Shown: positions 6,770-11,852, counted from the first letter of the stretch. The stretch is DNA of 13,732 nucleotides from STD1-80 sp043802745 (GCA_043802745.1 JAZDKU010000031.1:1-13732); one strand, 5' to 3'. A program made the numbers and translations. The notes: generated by a model from the letters alone, not told the origin.

Positions 6770-7246
6770 ATGAAAAATATTGTAGCAACTCTTGTAAGGC
6801 GCGCAGGTGGAAGAATATTCCATGTATCCCCTGAAAATGTAAATCTTTGTGTTACCAATATAGAAAATAACCTTTGGGCCATTTCGTTTGAGGGCATCTC
6901 GGTAACAGGAAAGATTTACGCTGACTCAACCAGCAGGTCAGAAATAATTTTTGAAGTTACCAAGGTTGAGGGCCAAAGAGAGCCGGTTGGCTTAAGGGTA
7001 ATGGCAGTGGAAACAGAGGACACGCGAGATATTGTGGAAGATGTTGTAAGAAAGGCAGGAGAACAAATCTTCCACGTATCCCAAGCAACCCTGTATGTTA
7101 ATAGCCCAGAAACCGGAATTTGGGTTATATTTTTTGAAGGGGTTGCAGTGACGGGTAGGGTTCATGTTGAGGAAAAAGAGGCAATATTTGAGGCCATTAA
7201 AGTTGAGGGAGAAAGGAGGTTGGTTGGCCTTAAATATACCATTTAG
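6770..7246 (+). CDS. Small protein of two internal repeats, unknown function
   Basis: The 158-residue soluble protein is not recognised. It is an internal duplication: residues 4-78 and 88-158 align throughout, sharing IV..(L/V)VR(R/K)AG..IFHVS, then W.I.FEG(I/V)(S/A)VTG(K/R), then KVEG.R..VGL. There is no signal peptide or membrane segment, and the pattern suggests two copies of a small beta-rich domain. The start is set by AAGGAG (6756-6761), 8 nt before ATG. It lies between the terminator of leader unit 1 and its own terminator, so it would be expressed only when leader 1 is read through. The first half has a longer middle part (the STSRSE region) than the second. Confidence 0.8.
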   Translation: MKNIVATLVRRAGGRIFHVSPENVNLCVTNIENNLWAISFEGISVTGKIYADSTSRSEIIFEVTKVEGQREPVGLRVMAVETEDTRDIVEDVVRKAGEQIFHVSQATLYVNSPETGIWVIFFEGVAVTGRVHVEEKEAIFEAIKVEGERRLVGLKYTI

Positions 7247-7276
7247 CGGGAGCCAAATAGACAACAACCTTGAGGC

Positions 7277-7314
7277 ACGCTCGGGTTTACAAAGCCCGCT
7301 GGCCTAGCCAGCGT
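7277..7314 (+). other. GC-rich structured segment downstream of the 158-residue gene
   Basis: There is a perfect 7-bp hairpin, CGCTGGC-CTA-GCCAGCG (7297-7313). Next to it is CGGGTTT..AAAGCCCG (7282-7298). An alternative outer pairing is ACGCT (7277-7281) with AGCGT (7310-7314). It stands out from the AT-rich surroundings; function unknown. It could be an RNA-end stabiliser or a mobile palindrome. Confidence 0.45.
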
Positions 7315-7347
7315 ATCTAGAAATAGAACAATAGAGCCCCCGCACAT

Positions 7348-7379
7348 ATCCCGTAAAAACTTTTTACGGGATCTTTTTA
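7348..7379 (+). terminator. Intrinsic terminator after the 158-residue gene
   Basis: A 12-bp perfect inverted repeat, ATCCCGTAAAAA with TTTTTACGGGAT, is followed by CTTTTTATTT. The next promoter's -35 starts at its edge. Confidence 0.9.
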
Positions 7380-7380
7380 T

Positions 7381-7409
7381 TTGACAAAATTTTTTATATT
7401 TGGTAGATT
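7381..7409 (+). promoter_or_regulatory. Promoter of leader unit 2
   Basis: Consensus TTGACA (7381-7386), a 17-bp spacer and TAGATT (7404-7409). The expected start near 7416 is only about 6 nt before the leader ORF's ATG. Confidence 0.6.
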
Positions 7410-7421
7410 TAAAATAATATT

Positions 7422-7532
7422 ATGAAGGTTGCGAAAATACAAACTAATCAAAAAAGAAATTTCTTTTTTACATATTTCTTTTATGCCCCACAGAGGGAGG
7501 TTAGTTTGAGTTTTCTAAAAGATAAGAAATAA
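7422..7532 (+). CDS. Candidate leader peptide, unit 2 (36 residues, Phe/Tyr-rich)
   Basis: The ORF contains NFFFTYFFYAPQREVSLSF, with five Phe and two Tyr in the first nine of those residues, and ends at TAA 7530. The REVSLSF segment is shared with the unit 3 leader (REIGLSF). The DNA can form arm 1:arm 2 (CAAACTAA 7440-7447 with TTAGTTTG 7501-7508). The overlapping arm 2 (AGAGGG 7492-7497) can instead pair with CCCTCT 7566-7571, which includes the terminator's left arm. The aromatic run resembles amino-acid attenuator leaders, but no Phe or Tyr biosynthetic gene follows. Translation is not proven. Confidence 0.5.
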   Translation: MKVAKIQTNQKRNFFFTYFFYAPQREVSLSFLKDKK

Positions 7533-7559
7533 AGAAAAACCTAAATTTAGAAACTTCAC

Positions 7560-7594
7560 ACCAGCCCCTCTCGTATGTGGGCTGGTTTTGTTTT
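7560..7594 (+). terminator. Terminator/attenuator of leader unit 2
   Basis: An 8-bp stem, ACCAGCCC (7560-7567) with GGGCTGGT (7579-7586), is followed by TTTTGTTTT. The unit 3 terminator begins with the same ACACCAGCCCCTCT sequence. Confidence 0.8.
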
Positions 7595-7635
7595 AATAGC
7601 ACATTTATTCTGTACATTAATTTAAGAGGTGTGTC

Positions 7636-7893
7636 ATGGAAAATATAGTTCTCGATGCAAAAACGTTTATTCCTGTTAAGGAAGATTCGAAAGAAAAAGA
7701 AGTAGCTAAAATAGCCGAGATAACTAAAACGATGAAGGAAAGATACGGGGAAAGGAATGTTTCTTTCTTAATTACAGACGGAGGAGTTGCCTGCCTTATA
7801 AAAGCAAGTGGTTTTGAGGAATTTAAACGAGTTCCAATAATTAAAAATACGGATATGTATGGGGCTCCGATTGGCTGGTATGAGGACAATTAA
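7636..7893 (+). CDS. Small protein, unknown function (85 residues)
   Basis: I do not recognise the family. It is a charged soluble protein with a Lys/Glu-rich helical first half (KEKEVAKIAEITKTMKERYG) and a second half with VSFLITDGGVACLIK and an aromatic end. There is no signal peptide or membrane segment. AAGAGGTG (7624-7631) lies 4-5 nt before ATG and supports the start. It lies 42 nt after the unit 2 terminator and is followed at once by the 7904 gene, whose ribosome-binding site overlaps its stop codon, so the two are an operon dependent on readthrough of leader 2. Confidence 0.7.
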   Translation: MENIVLDAKTFIPVKEDSKEKEVAKIAEITKTMKERYGERNVSFLITDGGVACLIKASGFEEFKRVPIIKNTDMYGAPIGWYEDN

Positions 7894-7903
7894 GGAGGAA
7901 AAA

Positions 7904-8059
7904 ATGAAAGAAATAGTCATGGAAAATATTCGCCGTTTTAGGGATGGCGAAATAGGTTTTGAATATTTGCTCTTGGTAGTCGATATGAGTGGAGTAGATA
8001 AATACTACTTTATTAAATGTGTTTTTATGTCGGAGCCAAGGAAAGACTTCAAAATCTAA
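7904..8059 (+). CDS. Small protein, unknown function (51 residues)
   Basis: The start is fixed by a perfect Shine-Dalgarno AAGGAGG (7892-7898), which overlaps the TAA of the preceding gene and stands 5 nt before ATG. The frame also opens upstream at 7859 but without such a site. The product begins MKEIVMENIRRFRDGEIGFE and continues with a hydrophobic LLLVVD strand and an aromatic YYFIKCVF stretch. It could be a small alpha/beta protein; no family is recognised. It is probably made together with the 85-residue protein. Confidence 0.7.
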   Translation: MKEIVMENIRRFRDGEIGFEYLLLVVDMSGVDKYYFIKCVFMSEPRKDFKI

Positions 8060-8066
8060 GAATAAT

Positions 8067-8119
8067 TTGTCAATGGCAGAAGCGATTTTTTCGTTTTTGC
8101 CATTGACAATAATTTTTGG
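8067..8119 (+). terminator. Long hairpin/terminator after the 7904 gene
   Basis: A perfect 12-bp stem, TTGTCAATGGCA (8067-8078) with TGCCATTGACAA (8098-8109), extends inward through about seven more pairs including G-U. AATAATTTTT follows. The right arm also contains the TTGACA -35 of the next promoter, so termination and initiation signals overlap. Confidence 0.7.
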
Positions 8120-8130
8120 GGTGCTAATAT
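8103..8130 (+). promoter_or_regulatory. Promoter of leader unit 3
   Basis: TTGACA (8103-8108), a 16-bp spacer and TAATAT (8125-8130) preceded by TGC (extended -10). TATAAA at 8128-8133 is an alternative with a 19-bp spacer. The start near 8137-8140 is about 10 nt before the leader ORF. Confidence 0.6.
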
Positions 8131-8148
8131 AAAATCGTAAATAAAGAA

Positions 8149-8235
8149 ATGTTGACTCAAGCTAATTTCCAATCTATTAAATACACTACTTGCCCAGTAA
8201 TGGGAAGGGAGATTGGTTTGAGCTTTGAAACTTAA
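8149..8235 (+). CDS. Candidate leader peptide, unit 3 (28 residues)
   Basis: The ORF ends with CPVMGREIGLSFET and a TAA stop. P..(G)RE(V/I)(S/G)LSF is shared with the unit 2 leader; the underlying DNA (GGGAGATTGGTTTGAGCTTT against GGGAGGTTAGTTTGAGTTTT) is also closely similar. Possible stems are arm 1:2 CAAGCTAAT (8158-8166) with ATTGGTTTG (8212-8220), arm 2:3 AGGG/TGGT (8206-8217) with ACCA/CCCT (8257-8266), and arm 3:4 the terminator. Translation is unproven. Confidence 0.45.
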   Translation: MLTQANFQSIKYTTCPVMGREIGLSFET

Positions 8236-8254
8236 TTTTAAAACTTCAAATTTT

Positions 8255-8303
8255 ACACCAGCCCCTCTTCTATAACAATAGAAAGTGGCTGGTGTTTTAA
8301 TTT
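8255..8303 (+). terminator. Terminator/attenuator of leader unit 3
   Basis: A 9-bp stem, ACACCAGCC (8255-8263) with GGCTGGTGT (8287-8295), has an inner hairpin TTCTAT/ATAGAA and is followed by TTTTAATTT. Confidence 0.8.
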
Positions 8304-8349
8304 GTTCTCTAATAATTTTAACCTTTTTGTATTTGTATGGGGGAAAAAC

Positions 8350-8577
8350 ATGCCAAAAGACACGATTGAAATCTTGAGGGTAATTACTGTTGATGAGATA
8401 GGGGTAGTAGAAAAAGCCGCTCATGAGGCTCATTGTAGCAGGGAATTAAGTATTGATAGAAGGGGTGGTAAGACCACTATATCAATACCAAGAGATAGGG
8501 CTGATAAAGTATATAAAAATCTTGTTAAGTTGGGGGTTATCGAAATTGAGGTTGAGGAAAATATCGCAAGCCAGTGA
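8350..8577 (+). CDS. Small protein, unknown function (75 residues)
   Basis: The family is not recognised. The product MPKDTIEILRVITVDEIGVV continues with a Cys/His-containing segment (EAAHC-like HEAHCSRE), a basic turn (DRRGGKTTISIPRDRAD) and an acidic C-terminus. The alternation of strand and helix would suit a small alpha/beta, ACT-like or ferredoxin-like domain, but I cannot confirm this. I chose ATG 8350 because GGGGGA lies about 6 nt upstream; the longer frame from TTG 8302 would start inside the terminator. It is downstream of the unit 3 terminator and ends 11 nt before its own terminator. Confidence 0.7.
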   Translation: MPKDTIEILRVITVDEIGVVEKAAHEAHCSRELSIDRRGGKTTISIPRDRADKVYKNLVKLGVIEIEVEENIASQ

Positions 8578-8588
8578 TGGCAAGCGAG

Positions 8589-8637
8589 AAACAGCGATTG
8601 AGGTTCTATGCCCGTGAGCATACTAATCGCTGTTTTT
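8589..8637 (+). terminator. Intrinsic terminator after the 75-residue gene
   Basis: An 11-bp perfect stem, AAACAGCGATT (8589-8599) with AATCGCTGTTT (8625-8635), encloses a small ATGC...GCAT hairpin and ends in TTTTT. Confidence 0.85.
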
Positions 8638-8639
8638 AC

Positions 8640-8667
8640 TTGTTTAAAAAAACATTTTTGATAGAAT
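8640..8667 (+). promoter_or_regulatory. Probable promoter of tRNA-Glu
   Basis: TTGTTT (8640-8645), a 16-bp spacer and TAGAAT (8662-8667), ending 9 nt before the mature tRNA. The -35 is weak. Confidence 0.45.
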
Positions 8668-8676
8668 GGGGTTGAT

Positions 8677-8752
8677 GGCCTTATCGTCTAGTGGACTAGG
8701 ACTCATGATTCTCAATCATGTAACCGGGGTTCGATTCCCCGTAAGGCCGCCA
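8677..8752 (+). tRNA. tRNA-Glu (anticodon CTC)
   Basis: The cloverleaf is complete. The acceptor is GGCCTTA (8677-8683) with TAAGGCC (8742-8748), discriminator G8749 and an encoded CCA (8750-8752). The D-arm is TCGTCTAGTGGACTAGGAC, typical of tRNA-Glu. The anticodon stem CATGA/TCATG has loop TTCTCAA, giving CTC (8711-8713) for GAG codons. The T-arm is GGGGTTCGATTCCCC. The CTC isoacceptor supplements the usual TTC tRNA, which is not in the window. Confidence 0.97.
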
Positions 8753-8757
8753 TTATT

Positions 8758-9807
8758 ATGATAGAAGCAATTATGACAATTTTATTGGTCGCTATTTTTG
8801 GAGGGTTTTTTGCTATGGTTTTTTATTTAAAAAAGCAAATTAATACTGTAGGCAAAAAAGATGAAACACAAAACCAAGATTTTATTTTTAAGATATTTAA
8901 AGAAATAAAAGAAGAAATAAAAGAAACTAGGGAAAAAAGCGCTTTATCAATGGAAAGCCAATTAAAAGAAAGCTCTAAAATTGTCAGAGATGTCACCGAG
9001 AAGCTAACCAAGCTTGATGAAACAAATAAACAAGTTATGGGTTTTGCTGAACAGTTACAATCTTTAGAAAGTATTTTAAAAAACCCCAAGCAAAGAGGCA
9101 TTTTAGGAGAGTATTCTTTGAAAATACTTTTGGAAAGCGCTTTTACGCCCAAGCAATTTAAAATGCAGTATGAGTTTAAAGACGGGCAAATTGTGGACGC
9201 GGCCTTATTTATTGGGGAAAAAATTATTCCCATTGACTCCAAATTTTCTTTGGAAAACTATAACAAGATTATTAATGAAAAAGACGCCACAAAAAGAGAG
9301 CAATTAGAAAAAGTGTTTAAGCAAGATTTAAAAAATAGGATTGATGAGACCTCAAAATATATTAGGCCAGAGGAGGGGACTTTTGATTTTGCTTTAATGT
9401 TTATCCCAGCGGAAGGTATTTATTATGATTTAATGGTTAATGAGGTTGGGGCAGTTAAGGCCAACACGCGCGATTTATTGGAGTATGCTGTTTGGGAAAA
9501 GAATGTGCATATTGTGTCACCAAACTCGTTTTATGCTTACCTACAAACTATTCTGCAGGGCTTGCGAGCTTTTAAAATTGAAGAGTCAGCCAAGGATATA
9601 AAAAAGAATGTGGAGGTTTTGGGTAAGCATTTGGGGGCATTTGATGGCTATATGCAAAAATTGGGTGGCAATATTTCCACAATGGTGAATAGCTATAACA
9701 CTACCTATAAAGAGCTTGGCAAAATAGACAAAGATGTGGTAAAAATAACCGAAGGGGAGCGCCAGATAGAGCCTTTGGCGATTGACAAACCGAGCGTTTT
9801 AGATTAA
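8758..9807 (+). CDS. rmuC: RmuC-family DNA recombination protein
   Basis: The protein has 349 residues: an N-terminal membrane segment (about residues 4-25), a long charged coiled coil (about 30-105), then the RmuC domain. The domain shows RGILGEYSLKILLE, DAALFIGEKIIPIDSKF and FALMFIPAEGIYYD. RmuC limits DNA inversion and rearrangement in E. coli and carries a restriction-endonuclease-like core; its biochemical activity is poorly defined. ATG 8758 lies 5 nt after the tRNA CCA and has no ribosome-binding site of its own outside the tRNA. ATG 8773 is an alternative that keeps the membrane segment. Co-transcription with tRNA-Glu would leave a nearly leaderless mRNA after tRNA processing. Confidence 0.9.
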   Translation: MIEAIMTILLVAIFGGFFAMVFYLKKQINTVGKKDETQNQDFIFKIFKEIKEEIKETREKSALSMESQLKESSKIVRDVTEKLTKLDETNKQVMGFAEQLQSLESILKNPKQRGILGEYSLKILLESAFTPKQFKMQYEFKDGQIVDAALFIGEKIIPIDSKFSLENYNKIINEKDATKREQLEKVFKQDLKNRIDETSKYIRPEEGTFDFALMFIPAEGIYYDLMVNEVGAVKANTRDLLEYAVWEKNVHIVSPNSFYAYLQTILQGLRAFKIEESAKDIKKNVEVLGKHLGAFDGYMQKLGGNISTMVNSYNTTYKELGKIDKDVVKITEGERQIEPLAIDKPSVLD

Positions 9808-9820
9808 GATTTATCATGTG

Positions 9821-9862
9821 TTCGCCCCACCCCTCCGCCAGCAGGCGGAGGAGTGGGGCGAA
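9821..9862. repeat. Long GC-rich palindrome, copy 1 (rmuC-rplU spacer)
   Basis: Arms TTCGCCCCAC + CCTCCGCC and GGCGGAGG + GTGGGGCGAA with loop AGCA; the only mismatch is C9831 with A9852. There is no T-tract on the plus strand, so it is not a simple rho-independent terminator for rmuC. A second copy with the same mismatch lies at 11853-11898. Confidence 0.85.
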
Positions 9863-9884
9863 AGGAAAATATATATTAAAAATT

Positions 9885-10217
9885 ATGTTGGCAGTTATTA
9901 AAACCGGGGGCAAGCAATATGTTGTTACTCCTGGACAAAAATTGAAAATAGAGAAGCTAGAAATTGAAGTTGGTCAAGATGTTGTTTTTGACCAGGTTTT
10001 GCTTTTAGTGAAGGAGGGTGCCGCCTCCGCTAAGGCTTCGGCGAGCCAAGTGGAGATAGGGGAGCCATTGGTTGAGGGCGCTAAGGTGACTGGAAAGGTT
10101 TTAGTTCAAGGCAAGGCAAAAAAAGTTATTGCTTTACGCTATAAAGCTAAAAAGCGCGTGGCCGTAAAAAAGGGCCACCGCCAAAGATACACCGAGGTGG
10201 AAATCACGAAAGTTTAG
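9885..10217 (+). CDS. rplU: 50S ribosomal protein L21
   Basis: L21 binds 23S rRNA in the large subunit. The 110-residue product begins MLAVIKTGGKQYVVTPGQ and ends with KKRVAVKKGHRQRYTEVEITKV, both family hallmarks. The open frame extends up to 9816 through the palindrome, but the conserved N-terminus fixes ATG 9885. Compared with ordinary L21 (about 103 residues) it has an Ala/Ser-rich insertion, EGAASAKASAS, encoded by GC-rich DNA at about 10014-10048, before the conserved VEIGEPLVEGAKV. No rpmA (L27) follows, although the two are neighbours in most bacteria; a bidirectional terminator comes next. Confidence 0.95.
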   Translation: MLAVIKTGGKQYVVTPGQKLKIEKLEIEVGQDVVFDQVLLLVKEGAASAKASASQVEIGEPLVEGAKVTGKVLVQGKAKKVIALRYKAKKRVAVKKGHRQRYTEVEITKV

Positions 10218-10247
10218 TTAGTAGTTTATAGTAAATAGTTAATAGCA

Positions 10248-10283
10248 AAACAAAAAACTCGCTAAAGGCGAGTATTTTTGTTT
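10248..10283. terminator. Bidirectional terminator between rplU and the antitoxin gene
   Basis: ACTCGC...GCGAGT is flanked by AAACAAAAA on the left and TATTTTTGTTT on the right. It serves the convergent ends of rplU (+) and the toxin-antitoxin operon (-). Confidence 0.85.
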
Positions 10284-10291
10284 GTTTAAAT

Positions 10292-10618
10292 TTATGTTGT
10301 TGCTCGCTCTATCTTTATTTTAAAGCCCAAAGCAGAGAGAATGTTGAGCCAGTTATTAAGCTTAGGGTTATGTTTATTTGCCAAAATATCATAAAGATGC
10401 TGGCGGTTCACTGATGTTTTTTTAGCCAATTTGCCAATTCCTCCTTGAGCGTCGGCCACATCTCGCATTGCTAAAAGCAATGCCTTTGTGTCGCCGTCTT
10501 TTTGGTACTCTTCAAAAGCTGTTTCAAGATAGATTTTTGAAAAATTAGGGCTTTGTATTCTTTTAAAAAGATTTGCCTTGTAATCCCCAGCGTTGTTTAA
10601 AATTTTTTTGGTGTTCAT
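10292..10618 (-). CDS. HigA-type antitoxin (addiction module antidote family)
   Basis: The 108-residue protein has a C-terminal helix-turn-helix: LLLAMRDVADAQGGIGKLAKKTSVNRQHLYDILANKHNPKL is the signature of the XRE-like 'addiction module antidote' family, and LNILSALGFKIKIE follows. The N-terminal part (FKRIQSPNFSKIYLETAFEEY) would contact the toxin. The gene starts 4 nt after the toxin stop, so the two are coupled and the toxin gene comes first, as in higBA modules. Such antitoxins usually repress their own promoter; here that is the strong promoter at 10992-11020. Confidence 0.85.
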   Translation of the reverse strand: MNTKKILNNAGDYKANLFKRIQSPNFSKIYLETAFEEYQKDGDTKALLLAMRDVADAQGGIGKLAKKTSVNRQHLYDILANKHNPKLNNWLNILSALGFKIKIERATT

Positions 10619-10622
10619 ATTT

Positions 10623-10961
10623 TTATTTTAAGTTATTATTTTTGAAACTTTGCCAATACTCTTTTGCTTTTATAATATCTCGTTTTTGTGATTTTTTGGT
10701 TCCACCCGACAATAAAATAATAATAGTTTTTTGCACAATGCCAAAATAAATACGAAATCCCGAGCTATAATGTATTCTTAATTCATATACTCCTTCGCCT
10801 AATTCGTGGCAGTCGCCAAAATTTCCTAAAGATACTCTACTGATGCGGTTTAAAACTATTGCTTGAGTTTTTTGGTCTTTTAAAGAGTCGAGCCATTCTT
10901 CAAACGGCTCCTGTCCGTTGTTATGTTTATAAGTTAAAATTTGTTTTGGATTAACTCGCAT
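10623..10961 (-). CDS. HigB/RelE-superfamily toxin (Gp49-like killer protein)
   Basis: The 112-residue protein matches the pattern of the addiction-module killer family: a Y...NGQEPFEEWLDSLKD start, RISRVSLGNFGD, then the core ELRIHYSSGFRIYFG and ILLSGGTKKSQKRDI..A..Y at the C-terminus. Family members are ribosome-dependent mRNA interferases; the Arg, Tyr and Lys residues in the core are consistent with an active protein. ATG 10961 has no strong ribosome-binding site. The gene is first in a two-gene operon with the antitoxin. Confidence 0.85.
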   Translation of the reverse strand: MRVNPKQILTYKHNNGQEPFEEWLDSLKDQKTQAIVLNRISRVSLGNFGDCHELGEGVYELRIHYSSGFRIYFGIVQKTIIILLSGGTKKSQKRDIIKAKEYWQSFKNNNLK

Positions 10962-10991
10962 ACTTTATGGCGTAGCCTAGCTAACACCTTT

Positions 10992-11020
10992 ATTGTAGGA
11001 AATTTACGACAACATGTCAA
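10992..11020 (-). promoter_or_regulatory. Promoter of the toxin-antitoxin operon
   Basis: On the minus strand TTGACA (11020-11015), a 17-bp spacer and TACAAT (10997-10992) form a near-consensus promoter. An imperfect palindrome (TAGCCTAGCTA, about 10973-10983) lies in the leader and could be an antitoxin operator. Confidence 0.75.
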
Positions 11021-11028
11021 GTGTTTTC

Positions 11029-11037
11029 TGTGGATAA
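11029..11037 (-). promoter_or_regulatory. Exact DnaA-box-type sequence upstream of the TA promoter
   Basis: TTATCCACA, followed by G, reads on the minus strand 8 nt before the -35. Orientation and placement match the copies upstream of the 1953 gene and mraZ. Confidence 0.5.
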
Positions 11038-11050
11038 TCGTGTGTAAAAG

Positions 11051-11080
11051 AAAACGAGCTCCCATTGGGGGAGCTGTTTT
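11051..11080 (-). terminator. Terminator of the dnaB-recR-small ORF operon
   Basis: AGCTCCC/GGGAGCT stem with outer AAAAC/GTTTT. On the minus strand it is followed by a T-rich tract (complement of AAAAGAAAA), 7 nt after the stop of the 54-residue gene. Confidence 0.75.
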
Positions 11081-11087
11081 TGATTAG

Positions 11088-11252
11088 TTAACGAGTCAAT
11101 GTCCACATCCAAGGAATTAGATGGCAACAAGCTGAATAAAGAATAACGATAAAAACAGATATCTCTAATAGTGGAGGATTTTCCTCTGCTTGCCTCCTTT
11201 TATTTGTTGCTTCTAATTCTCTTAAAAAATTTTCATTACTTATTTCTATCAT
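11088..11252 (-). CDS. Small single-span membrane protein (54 residues)
   Basis: A perfect Shine-Dalgarno GGAGGT (11264-11259) overlaps the recR stop and stands 6 nt before the ATG at 11252. The product has a charged N-terminal half (MIEISNENFLRELEATNKRR) and a hydrophobic segment, about residues 29-50, rich in Ile, Val, Cys and Trp (LEISVFIVILYSACCHLIPW). It ends RTAA-like with TLTR and stop TTA complement at 11088-11090, directly before a terminator. Family and function are unknown. It is last in the recR transcript, and the strong translation signal argues that it is a real gene. Confidence 0.7.
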   Translation of the reverse strand: MIEISNENFLRELEATNKRRQAEENPPLLEISVFIVILYSACCHLIPWMWTLTR

Positions 11253-11257
11253 CTCTA

Positions 11258-11839
11258 TTACCTCCGGTTTTGCAGGGCTGATGAGATTGTTTCTTCATCA
11301 GCGTATTCAATTTCACCGCCCATGGGGATTCCTTGGGCTAAACAACTAATTTTGATATTACACCCGTTTAATTTTCTTTTCAACCATAAGATTGTATTTT
11401 GGCCTTCTTGCGTAGGATTTATAGCTAAAATAATCTCCTTGGGTGCTGAAGTTCCTATTCGTTCAATCAATTTTTCTATATTGTTATTTAAAATAAAATA
11501 TAAGCCTTTGTGGGTGGCGGTTTTTTCTATGGCTTCAAGGTCAATTTCTTTCTCTATAATACAAATAAGAGACTTGTCTCTCATTGGATTGGCACAAACT
11601 TCACATATGTTTGGGCCTGCCCCGAGCGAGCGAAGCGAGTCGAGGGGTTCAAAAAATCTTTGGCAAAGCGGGCAAGTTTTGGTTTTAGTTTTTAAGTCCT
11701 GAATTGATTTTATTAACTCGTCTGTTGTTTGGGTGGGGGAGTTAAGCAAATAAAAAACAAACCTCCCGGCTGTCTTTGGCCCAATAGTGGGGAATTTAGC
11801 GAAAATTTTAATTAGGTTTTCTATACTAGGAGATAACAT
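11258..11839 (-). CDS. recR: Recombination mediator RecR
   Basis: RecR acts with RecO (and RecF) to load RecA at gaps. The 193-residue protein has the helix-hairpin-helix region FAKFPTIGPKTAGRFVFYLL, a four-Cys zinc finger (CPLC...CEVC), and a Toprim domain from SLICIIEKEIDLEAIEKT to GIPMGGEIEYADE. ATG 11839 is chosen because conserved sequence starts at LSPSIENLI; the frame continues upstream through the palindrome. The zinc finger is unusual: 19 residues separate the two CxxC pairs, against 8 in E. coli. The extra PLDSLRSLGAG is encoded by GC-rich, CGAGCGAGCGAAGCGAG-type DNA at about 11618-11650. It lies downstream of dnaB in the same direction. Confidence 0.93.
   Translation of the reverse strand: MLSPSIENLIKIFAKFPTIGPKTAGRFVFYLLNSPTQTTDELIKSIQDLKTKTKTCPLCQRFFEPLDSLRSLGAGPNICEVCANPMRDKSLICIIEKEIDLEAIEKTATHKGLYFILNNNIEKLIERIGTSAPKEIILAINPTQEGQNTILWLKRKLNGCNIKISCLAQGIPMGGEIEYADEETISSALQNRR
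11618..11650. repeat. GC-rich repeat-like insertion inside recR
   Basis: CCCC..GAGCGAGCGAAGCGAG..GAGGGG interrupts AT-rich coding DNA exactly where the RecR zinc finger is about 11 residues longer than usual. It is in frame. The dispersed-repeat origin is inferred. Confidence 0.5.
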
Positions 11840-11852
11840 AAACAGGATAATT

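Noticed and set aside
7416..7594. Known structured RNA (6S RNA, T-box or a named riboswitch class)
   Set aside because: No T-box AGGGTGGNACCGCG core, no closing stem joining the 5' and 3' ends as in 6S RNA, and no riboswitch consensus I could recognise. The short ORF plus alternative stems explains the conservation better.
8056..8433. 125-codon minus-strand ORF across leader unit 3
   Set aside because: It overlaps a promoter, leader, terminator and the 8350 gene on the opposite strand, and its sequence looks like translated noncoding A/T DNA.
9821..9862. Simple intrinsic terminator for rmuC
   Set aside because: The strong hairpin is followed by AAAGGAAAAT, not a T-tract, on the plus strand, and a second copy exists elsewhere, which favours a dispersed repeat.
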